Below, in pieces: positions 15,213-20,780 of a DNA stretch of 20,780 nt. The notes beneath the pieces are model-generated. The model worked only from the letters and a program-made list of their open reading frames with translations, was not told the DNA's origin and did no database searches. How positions within the stretch are numbered: position 1 is the first letter of the stretch; every line of letters begins with the position of its first letter. The stretch is taken from assembly GCA_965368085.1 (NCBI GenBank), contig CBDULP010000034.1, forward strand, positions 1 through 20,780. The letters run 5' to 3'. Position numbers and translations under genes: made by a program. Origin of the DNA: Peptoclostridium sp965368085 (GTDB taxonomy: Bacteria; Bacillota; Clostridia; Peptostreptococcales; Peptostreptococcaceae).

Positions 15213-16121
15213 ATGAAAAAACATATGTTGGCAGACATATCTCTGCTTATAGTAACAATTATTTGGGGATCCACATTCGTTCTTTGCAAAATAGCCCTTC
15301 AGTCCATGGAGACATTCAGCTTTCTTGCAGTTAGATTTTTCATAGCCTCTGCAATACTCTCGCTGATATTTTGGAAGAACCTCTCGAAGCTCGACAAAAA
15401 CACGCTCAAAAACGGACTCATAATAGGCATAATAATGTTTTTCGCATTTGCGACACAGACTCTCGGAATATACTACACCACCCCTTCAAAGGCTGGATTC
15501 ATAACCGGTTTCACCGTTCTTCTTGTTCCGCTTATAAGCACACTGCTTTTTAAAAAGCCGCCAAGAAAAGAAAGCCTTGTAGGCATCGTGTTTGCAATTA
15601 CGGGCATAGTGTTTCTCACAATGGGAAGCGGAGGAGAGCTTTCAGTAAATATGGGAGACGTGATAGTGTTCATATCCACATTCGGATATGCACTTCAGAT
15701 AATCGCAATAAGCCACTACTCGACATTTTCAGATTCCATCAATCTGTCCATAATACAAATTGCAGTGGTAGCAGTACTTTCAGCCGTTTTCGCCCTCATA
15801 TTCGAAAACCCGCAGGTTCCAACAGGCGCTCCGGTTTGGACGTCCATATTACTGACAGCCGTACTTGCAACTGCGGTGGCCTTTACAGTCCAAAATACAA
15901 TGCAAAAGCACACCACCCCTACAAGAGCTGCTATCATATACCTTGGGGAGCCTGTGTTTTCAGCGATGTTTTCATATATGATACTTGGTGACATTTTGTC
16001 TCCGAGAGGGATCTTCGGATGCTTTCTCATATTCTTCGGCATGCTGGTTTCAGAAGTCGACATAGCTTCGATTTTCAAAAAACCTTCAATGGCATCCCGC
16101 AGATTCAAAAAAGCAAGCTAA
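15213..16121 (+). CDS. EamA-family (DMT superfamily) membrane transporter
   Basis: Likely exporter of a metabolite or amino acid, or another small-molecule carrier of the drug/metabolite transporter superfamily. 302 residues with about ten membrane helices in two EamA repeats. Repeat one begins at residue 5 (ADISLLIVTIIWGSTFVLCKIAL, with the usual WG-S/T-F motif) and includes FLAVRFFIASAILSLIF, TQTLGIYYTTPSKAGFITGF and LGIYYT. Repeat two begins near residue 145 (VNMGDVIVFISTFGYALQIIAI) and ends in RAAIIYLGEPVFSAMFSYMILGD, a typical EamA signature. The cytoplasmic tail is basic. GGAGGA lies 7 nt before the ATG. Monocistronic between a divergent promoter and a terminator. The substrate cannot be told from the sequence. 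Confidence 0.92.
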   Translation: MKKHMLADISLLIVTIIWGSTFVLCKIALQSMETFSFLAVRFFIASAILSLIFWKNLSKLDKNTLKNGLIIGIIMFFAFATQTLGIYYTTPSKAGFITGFTVLLVPLISTLLFKKPPRKESLVGIVFAITGIVFLTMGSGGELSVNMGDVIVFISTFGYALQIIAISHYSTFSDSINLSIIQIAVVAVLSAVFALIFENPQVPTGAPVWTSILLTAVLATAVAFTVQNTMQKHTTPTRAAIIYLGEPVFSAMFSYMILGDILSPRGIFGCFLIFFGMLVSEVDIASIFKKPSMASRRFKKAS

Positions 16122-16146
16122 TGTCACAGTTTAGAATGTCGAATTT

Positions 16147-16187
16147 AAAAGCCGCACCTGCAAATTGCCAGGCACGGCTTTTGTTTT
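16147..16187 (+). terminator. Terminator between the EamA gene and the convergent dehydrogenase gene
   Basis: Outer stem AAAAGCCG / CGGCTTTT, a CA/CA internal loop and inner stem CCTG / CAGG, followed on the plus strand by a T-run (TTTTGTTTTT overlapping the outer arm). It starts 25 nt after the EamA stop. The A-rich left side gives a shorter T-run on the minus strand, so it probably stops both convergent transcripts. Confidence 0.8.
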
Positions 16188-16199
16188 TAATTACTGGTT

Positions 16200-17141
16200 T
16201 TAGTATCCCTTTTTAGGGTCAACCTCATTTATGAGTTCTTCCCCATTCGAATATCTTCTGAGGTTTTCAATTATCATATTGAATCTTCTTTCATTCCTCA
16301 TCTGCGACATCCACGAATTGTGCGGCGTCACAATAACCCTTGGCATCTCCCAAAGAGGCGAATCTTCTTCAAGCGGTTCCTGCTCGAATACGTCAAGCGC
16401 AACTCCCATAAACTTGCCTTCTTCCAATGCCCTTATAAGAGCCTTTTCATCTATTATGCTACCCCTCGATATATTTATGAGGGCGCAGTTGTCCTTCATT
16501 TTAGCCATGAGATTTTCATCTACTATATGGTGTGTATACTTTGTGTATGGAAGTGAAATCACAAGCACATCACAAAGACCTACAAACTCATCTATTCTGT
16601 CTTTAGGCATGCAGTAGTCGAAGTTCTCCATGCCCCTTCCGTAACTGTTGAGGCCTATCACATTGACTCCAAAGCCAGAAAACCTCTTTGCCGCTTCGGC
16701 TGCAATGCTTCCAGTTCCCAAAAATCCAATTGTCTTCCCGTATATTTCAAGTACGTCCCGGTTTATTCTCCACTTCTTGTCCTTCTGATTTTCATAAAGA
16801 CTGTAACTTTGCTTGTATATCTCAAGTGTCTTTAGAACTATCCACTCCCCCATGGGTATGCTGTATCCCCCGCGGTTGTTTGTGATTTTTATGCCCTTTT
16901 CAATGACATATTCAAGCGGAGCCTGGTCTATTCCTATGCTCGAAATCTGTATCCACTTTAGATGTTTCATCTTTTTTATGTCCAGTCTTTCAAACGGGTC
17001 ATAGCACACAAGCACATCCGCATCGTCAACTTCAGGACCGTTTTCGACCGCCCTTTCGTGGCAGTATACCAGTTCATAGCCGAGCTGCCTTACCTGCTCC
17101 ATCTTTTCATCACCGTAATTATATGTAAATAGCACTTTCAT
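16200..17141 (-). CDS. D-isomer-specific 2-hydroxyacid dehydrogenase
   Basis: NAD(P)-dependent oxidoreductase of the family that includes phosphoglycerate dehydrogenase, D-lactate dehydrogenase and hydroxypyruvate/glyoxylate reductase. 313 residues. The nucleotide-binding domain carries G-T-G-S-I-A at 142-147, where the third glycine of GxGxxG is alanine. Catalytic residues are in place: Arg226 (NISRGSIIDE), Glu255 (DVFEQEPL) and His274 (VTPHNSW). At the end of the second strand of the fold the usual acidic residue is missing (VIGLNSYGR), which hints at NADP(H). Its 313 residues are too short for the ACT or ASB regulatory domains of long SerA forms, so a serine-pathway role is not assured. 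AAGGAG precedes the ATG. Substrate unknown. Confidence 0.9.
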   Translation of the reverse strand: MKVLFTYNYGDEKMEQVRQLGYELVYCHERAVENGPEVDDADVLVCYDPFERLDIKKMKHLKWIQISSIGIDQAPLEYVIEKGIKITNNRGGYSIPMGEWIVLKTLEIYKQSYSLYENQKDKKWRINRDVLEIYGKTIGFLGTGSIAAEAAKRFSGFGVNVIGLNSYGRGMENFDYCMPKDRIDEFVGLCDVLVISLPYTKYTHHIVDENLMAKMKDNCALINISRGSIIDEKALIRALEEGKFMGVALDVFEQEPLEEDSPLWEMPRVIVTPHNSWMSQMRNERRFNMIIENLRRYSNGEELINEVDPKKGY

Positions 17142-17177
17142 GAGTATAATCTCCTTAATTATCCGAATCTATATATC

Positions 17178-17206
17178 ATAATAATCTATGAAAAAAGGCA
17201 CGTTAA
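17178..17206 (-). promoter_or_regulatory. Candidate promoter of the dehydrogenase gene
   Basis: On the minus strand, TTAACG (17201-17206) and TATTAT (17178-17183) with a 17-nt spacer. The -35 lies within the 3' arm of the terminator stem of the upstream small gene. The hexamers are imperfect. Confidence 0.4.
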
Positions 17207-17246
17207 CAGCATAAACCTTCCGGCGGCCCATGCCTAACATGCCTTT
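17191..17246 (-). terminator. Rho-independent terminator of the 74-residue protein gene
   Basis: Minus-strand RNA forms a 12-bp stem (arms 17235-17246 and 17194-17205) with one G-U pair, a GC-rich loop that can fold further, and a TTTTTT tail. It lies about 24 nt after the stop of the small gene. Confidence 0.85.
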
Positions 17247-17269
17247 AAAACACATATTTTAAAACCTGT

Positions 17270-17494
17270 CTACCCTTCTATAGTTTCTCTCAAATCCTCA
17301 GGTATGTACTTCATAAGCTTTTTAGGGTCGGTCTCGTCAAGAACCTTTGCAAGAGAATAAAAGCTTAAAAACACATCTTGTATGTCCTTTTGCTTTCCAA
17401 GTCTTGTAGCCCTTGCAACGTACATAGTAAGTTCCACCGCTACGTCAAATTCATTTCTCTGTATGGGCGCAGGATTCAGATTTATATCTTCCAT
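17270..17494 (-). CDS. Small hypothetical protein, 74 residues, unrecognised
   Basis: I do not recognise this protein. It is 74 residues, soluble and acidic, with no signal peptide, membrane segment or cysteines. The N-terminus (MEDINLNPAPIQRNEFDVAVELTMYVARAT) leads into a predicted mainly helical core, DIQDVFLSFYSLAKVLDETDP, and a polar end YIPEDLRETIEG. The start is the ATG at 17494, with AAAGGAG 8 nt upstream; an in-frame start at 17518 would add eight residues without a ribosome binding site. A strong site, a sensible amino acid mix and a dedicated terminator all argue that it is a real gene forming its own transcription unit. It sits between the dehydrogenase and the efflux operon, and faces away from the latter. 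No function is proposed. Confidence 0.75.
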   Translation of the reverse strand: MEDINLNPAPIQRNEFDVAVELTMYVARATRLGKQKDIQDVFLSFYSLAKVLDETDPKKLMKYIPEDLRETIEG

Positions 17495-17829
17495 TTTCAA
17501 AACTCCTTTCGATTTCATATAGCTTCGAAATTTATATTATGCTTAAGAAGAAGTCATGTGCATGTTATGAACCAGTGCGATTTTCTTTATACATCACATG
17601 CCTTTAAATAAGCTCTTCTATTATCCGAAATTATATGGTTTTTCAATTTAATTTTTTGAAATTTCTTATGTATATGGTATCAGTTTTCACCATGTTCCAC
17701 AACTTTTAATTGCTGTTGACGGGTGCAAATAGACGGGTATATACTCCAAATATAGACATTGTATAGTTCGAACAAGCATAATCACCACTGTACAAATATT
17801 TATATTCGGCACACTGGAGGATTGATACC
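17495..17829. other. Divergent intergenic region, noncoding
   Basis: 335 nt between the small protein gene and the efflux operon. It holds the ribosome binding sites of both, a plus-strand promoter at 17716-17745 and a GTTCGAAC palindrome at 17766-17773, about 15 nt after the predicted start of the efflux transcript. No RNA gene or extra coding frame is convincing. I found no clear promoter for the small gene. Confidence 0.6.
17716..17745 (+). promoter_or_regulatory. Candidate promoter of the efflux operon
   Basis: TTGACG (17716-17721) and TATACT (17740-17745) with an 18-nt spacer; TATATA at 16-nt spacing is an alternative -10. A GACGGGT heptamer occurs twice here (17718-17724 and 17732-17738), inside the promoter spacer. 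Transcription would start near 17752, about 78 nt before the ATG. Confidence 0.5.
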
Positions 17830-18849
17830 ATGAAAAAGATAATACTGCTTATTGCTTTAATAGCATTTTCACTCATTCTATCATCATGCACCAATGATGT
17901 ATCCCCTTACTATACGGGCACCGTCGAAAGCGACAGGTATGACGTTTCAAACGAAATCGGGGGAACCATAGAAAAACTCTACATTAAAGAGGGCGATACA
18001 GTCCAAAAAGGCGTCAAAATAGCCCTAATAGACTCTACAGATCTTGAAATAGAACTTTCAAGTCTAAGGGCACAACTCTCTTCTTCAAAATACACTCTTG
18101 AAAAAACTAAAAATGGATTCAGAAACGAAGAGATAGACAAGGCGAGAATACAGCTTCAGCAGCAGGATTCCATAATCAGCGCCAAATCCGCCAGCTATGA
18201 AAACATACTTGAAAACTACAACAGGATTGCACAGCTTTACGAAAACGGAGCCTCCTCAAAGCAAATGCTCGACGATGCCAAAACCGCGCTTGACATGTCA
18301 AAGTCAGACCTTGACAGCGCAAACAGCCAGCGCGAATATCTTTCGAAACAGCTCGATCTCATGATCAGCGGCCCTACAAAAGAAGACGTCGGCATTCCAC
18401 AGGGCCAGTACACGGCAATGCTTTGGAACATAAAAAACATAGAAAACAAGATATCAAAACGCTTCGTATATGCAAATTCAAATGGAACAGTAGAATCTCT
18501 CGGCTTTCTGGAGGGCGAATATGCTCCAGTCTTCTCGAAAATAGCAAGCATAAACGACATTTCAAACACATGGGCAAAAATATACGTTGAGGAAAAGAAC
18601 CTCCACAATATATCCATAGGAAAAAAAGTAAGTGTGATAGCAGACTTTTTAAAAGAAAAACCTTTCGATGGGACCGTGACATACATTTCATCCGAAGGGG
18701 AGTTCACCCCCAAAAACATAGAGTCAAAGGAGAACAAACAGGAGATAGTATACGAGGTCAAAGTTCACATTGAAGATCCCGACTCGCTTTTAAAGCCCGG
18801 TACTCTCGTAGACATCCACATTGGAGATGATGAAAATGGAAAACAGTAA
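17830..18849 (+). CDS. HlyD/YbhG-family efflux adaptor lipoprotein
   Basis: Membrane-fusion-type adaptor of an ABC-2 efflux pump. 339 residues. The lipoprotein signal is at residues 1-19 with lipobox L-S-S-C and lipid-bearing Cys20, so it is tethered to the outer face of the membrane. Residues 40-72 form the first half of the lipoyl-like domain (GGTIEKLYIKEGDTVQKG). A long coiled coil of about residues 75-180 follows (RAQLSSSKYTLEKTK, then DSANSQREYLSKQLD), then the second lipoyl half (NGTVESLGFLEGEYAPVFSKIASI) and beta-barrel domains to the end. GGAGG lies 9 nt before the ATG. The last codons contain the ribosome binding site of the next gene, with a 14-nt overlap. In a single-membrane cell its job is probably substrate capture or pump regulation. 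Confidence 0.92.
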   Translation: MKKIILLIALIAFSLILSSCTNDVSPYYTGTVESDRYDVSNEIGGTIEKLYIKEGDTVQKGVKIALIDSTDLEIELSSLRAQLSSSKYTLEKTKNGFRNEEIDKARIQLQQQDSIISAKSASYENILENYNRIAQLYENGASSKQMLDDAKTALDMSKSDLDSANSQREYLSKQLDLMISGPTKEDVGIPQGQYTAMLWNIKNIENKISKRFVYANSNGTVESLGFLEGEYAPVFSKIASINDISNTWAKIYVEEKNLHNISIGKKVSVIADFLKEKPFDGTVTYISSEGEFTPKNIESKENKQEIVYEVKVHIEDPDSLLKPGTLVDIHIGDDENGKQ

Positions 18850-19648
18850 AATTGCGGCATGGGCAATCGGGCTTACAAAACATTTTGGAGAAATTGTCGC
18901 TGTAGACAATGTAGACATTCAAATACCAAAGGGATGCATATATGGTATTTTGGGCCCCAACGGAGCTGGAAAATCAACCCTCATAAGGATGCTGTGCGGA
19001 GTTTTGACTCCCACCAGCGGAGACGGCGAGATATTCGGCTTCAGTATAAGTTCTCAAGCGGAAAGCATAAAGGAAAATATAGGCTACATGTCACAAAAAT
19101 TCAGTCTTTATGAAGACCTGACCGTGCTTGAAAACATCAATTTTTACGCACAGATATACGGAGTCAAAAAGGGCATAAAAGCAGAGAGGATACGCCATGT
19201 AATAAAAATGGCCGGCCTCGAAGGAAGGGAGCACCAACTTGCAAAAAACCTTTCGGGAGGCTGGAAGCAAAGGCTTTCGCTTGGATGCACACTCCTTCAC
19301 AAGCCCAAAATGCTTATATTGGATGAACCTACTGCCGGAGTCGACCCTGTTTCAAGGCGGATATTCTGGCAGATAATACACGGTCTTTCAAAAGAGGGCA
19401 TAACAATAATAGTCACAACGCACTACATGGACGAAGCCGAAAGCTGCGACGAGGTCATTTTCGTATTCAGCGGCAGGATAATAGGAAAGGGCTCTCCCAA
19501 GGATCTGATAATCGAAAAGGGTGCTAAAAACCTTGAAGACGTATTCATTGGGTATGTTGAGGAAAACACGGGCCAAAAAATCGAATCCTCTTTTGACGAC
19601 ATCAAGTCCATGTTCCACGAAAAGGGGGACAGCGAAAATGAAGTTTAG
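18836..19648 (+). CDS. ABC-2 type efflux transporter ATP-binding protein (YbhF-like)
   Basis: Cytoplasmic ATPase of a multidrug-type exporter. 270 residues, one nucleotide-binding domain. Walker A GPNGAGKST is at 40-48, the Q-loop in YMSQKFSLYEDLTV, the signature LSGGWKQR at 139-146, Walker B MLILDE at 159-164, the D-loop in AGVDP, and the switch His at 196 (TTHYMDEAESCDE). E. coli YbhF fuses two such domains; here a homodimer is expected. I chose the ATG at 18836 because GGAG lies 9 nt upstream. The TTG at 18821 and the ATGs at 18827 and 18830 are before or too close to that site. It overlaps the adaptor gene by 14 nt and the permease gene by 11 nt, so the three are translationally coupled. 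Confidence 0.94.
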   Translation: MENSKIAAWAIGLTKHFGEIVAVDNVDIQIPKGCIYGILGPNGAGKSTLIRMLCGVLTPTSGDGEIFGFSISSQAESIKENIGYMSQKFSLYEDLTVLENINFYAQIYGVKKGIKAERIRHVIKMAGLEGREHQLAKNLSGGWKQRLSLGCTLLHKPKMLILDEPTAGVDPVSRRIFWQIIHGLSKEGITIIVTTHYMDEAESCDEVIFVFSGRIIGKGSPKDLIIEKGAKNLEDVFIGYVEENTGQKIESSFDDIKSMFHEKGDSENEV

Positions 19649-20768
19649 AAGGCTTTTTGCTATAATAAAAAAGGAATTCATTCACATAAAAAGAGACCCA
19701 CCGAGCCTCATAATGGCTGTAATGGTGCCTGTCATATTCATATTCCTGTTTGGCTATGCTGTCAACACAGATGTGGACAACATCAAAATGGCTGTGCTTG
19801 ACATGGACAAGAGCATGGAAAGCCGCGAGCTTGTAAGCAAATTCAAATCTTCCAACTACTTCATGCCGTCGGTATACGTCAAAAACAGGGAAGAAATAGA
19901 AGTGCTTTTGGAAAGAGACGAGGTCAAAAGCGCCCTTGTGATACCGTCGGGATTTTCAAAGGCCGCAAGAGGCTTTGGAGACTCCAGCATACAGCTTATA
20001 ATAGACGGGGTCGATCCTACTATAGCTAGAACCGCCCTGCAAAGCGGTTTTTTGATCTCAACAAATTATTCGCTTAAAATATCAGGCAAAGTCCAAAGCA
20101 TACAAAACCCGCTTTCTGGAACAGGCGGACTGGACGTTCGGACAAAGGTTTGGTACAATCCCAACCTCGAAAGCTCAAAATTCACGATACCTGGGCTAAT
20201 CGGACTCATAATGCAAAATATCACTGTAATGCTGACCGCATTTTCTCTGGTACGAGAAAAGGAAAAAGGCACACTGGAACTTCTTATGGTGACACCCATA
20301 CGCCCCGTTGAACTGATAATAGGCAAGATGTTTCCATACATATTCATAGGCACAATAGACTTTCTCATAGCTCTTTCATTTGGAACATACTGGTTCAACG
20401 TCCCGGTGCAAGGCAATGTAATGCTCCTCATACTTCTTGGCATAATATTTGTAATGTGCTCTCTAGCAATAGGCATGCTCATATCCACCGTGGCGCAAAA
20501 CCAGGCTCAGGCCATGCAAATGGCCATGCTTTTCATACTTCCAAGCGTACTGCTTTCAGGCTTTGTTTTCCCAAGAGAGTCAATGCCAGTTCCCATAAGA
20601 CTTTCAGGCTACTTCATACCGCTTACGTACTTTCTAAAAATACTGCGCGGCATAATACTAAAAGGCTCTGGGATAAGCATACTTATGGACGACGTCGCAA
20701 TTCTGTCTCTGTTTGGAATATCCCTTTTGGCTCTGGCATCAATTGGGTTCAAGAAAAAGCTAGACTAA
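19638..20768 (+). CDS. ABC-2 type efflux transporter permease (YbhS/YbhR-like)
   Basis: Membrane subunit of the exporter. 376 residues from the ATG at 19638, which has AAAGGGGG about 10 nt upstream; longer reading of the frame upstream only runs inside the ATPase gene. The N-terminus has RRLFAIIKKEFIHIKRDPPSL, the usual amphipathic start, then helix one at about 23-42 (IMAVMVPVIFIFLFGYAV). A large extracytoplasmic domain of about 45-190 follows. Five helices fill the rest, with REKEKGTLELLMVTPIRPVELIIGK (coupling helix region) and LSGFVFPRESMP before the last ones, all ABC-2 family marks. The layout matches YbhS/YbhR. It probably works with a second permease encoded just past the window. Confidence 0.94.
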   Translation: MKFRRLFAIIKKEFIHIKRDPPSLIMAVMVPVIFIFLFGYAVNTDVDNIKMAVLDMDKSMESRELVSKFKSSNYFMPSVYVKNREEIEVLLERDEVKSALVIPSGFSKAARGFGDSSIQLIIDGVDPTIARTALQSGFLISTNYSLKISGKVQSIQNPLSGTGGLDVRTKVWYNPNLESSKFTIPGLIGLIMQNITVMLTAFSLVREKEKGTLELLMVTPIRPVELIIGKMFPYIFIGTIDFLIALSFGTYWFNVPVQGNVMLLILLGIIFVMCSLAIGMLISTVAQNQAQAMQMAMLFILPSVLLSGFVFPRESMPVPIRLSGYFIPLTYFLKILRGIILKGSGISILMDDVAILSLFGISLLALASIGFKKKLD

Positions 20769-20771
20769 CAA

Positions 20772-20778
20772 AAAGGAG
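20772..20778 (+). promoter_or_regulatory. Ribosome binding site of a gene beyond the window
   Basis: AAAGGAG begins 4 nt after the permease stop and 2 nt before the window ends. No terminator lies between, so another gene of the same operon most likely follows, probably the second ABC-2 permease. That identity is inferred from YbhG-F-S-R order. Confidence 0.6.
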
Positions 20779-20780
20779 CC

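Noticed and set aside
18237..18761. 174-codon minus-strand open frame opposite the efflux adaptor
   Set aside because: Antisense shadow; the plus-strand frame has a lipobox, lipoyl motif and coiled coil.
1..20780. CRISPR array, tRNA/rRNA, insertion sequence, prophage or toxin-antitoxin pair
   Set aside because: No spaced repeat array, cloverleaf, transposase motif, integrase or paired small toxin genes were seen anywhere in the window.

Overview
The window looks like a chromosomal segment of a low-to-moderate G+C, anaerobic, clostridia-like Firmicute. Evidence seen directly: strong AGGAGG/AAGGAG/GGGGG-type ribosome binding sites, several apparent TTG starts, heavy use of ATA (Ile) and AGA/AGG codons, AT-rich intergenic DNA with hairpin plus T-tract terminators, lipoprotein signal peptides with lipoboxes, and a GatCAB amidotransferase next to ligA. 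A member of the Peptostreptococcaceae or a relative is my inference from gene style and gene order; no 16S or other marker is present. No tRNA, rRNA, CRISPR array, insertion sequence or prophage was seen.

Layout. Bases 1-6057 hold a complete oligopeptide ABC importer read leftward (promoter, then oppB-oppC-oppD-oppF-oppA). The window start cuts off only the last few codons of oppA. Its leader has a good sigma-A promoter, a perfect operator-like dyad and a terminator-like hairpin. Bases 6391-9737 hold gatC-gatA-gatB, also leftward, with its own promoter and a clear terminator. Between gatC and ligA lies a 665-residue DNA adenine methyltransferase with no restriction enzyme beside it. From memory, its architecture is like that of the orphan methyltransferase CamA of Clostridioides difficile. 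ligA (NAD-dependent DNA ligase) follows, then a YibE/F-family membrane protein, all leftward. A perfect 34-bp palindrome with a T-tract separates yibE/F from ligA and leaves no room for a conventional ligA promoter.

The yibE/F-like gene and an EamA-family exporter diverge from face-to-face promoters that share an 11-bp inverted repeat. The EamA gene converges on a D-2-hydroxyacid dehydrogenase through a likely two-way terminator. Upstream of the dehydrogenase is an unrecognised 74-residue protein gene with a strong terminator. The right end is a rightward, translationally coupled efflux operon of YbhG/YbhF/YbhS type: lipoprotein adaptor, ABC ATPase and ABC-2 permease. A ribosome binding site at the last bases suggests a second permease just outside.

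How the genes work together. Opp brings in peptides, likely a main nutrient source for an amino-acid fermenter. GatCAB makes Gln-tRNA(Gln) and/or Asn-tRNA(Asn) by transamidation. LigA seals DNA. The methyltransferase could put an epigenetic mark on the chromosome; its place inside a housekeeping cluster is the most interesting feature here. Most of the window is ordinary core genome. The least described parts are the methyltransferase and its upstream inverted repeats, the ligA palindrome, the opp leader and the small orphan gene.
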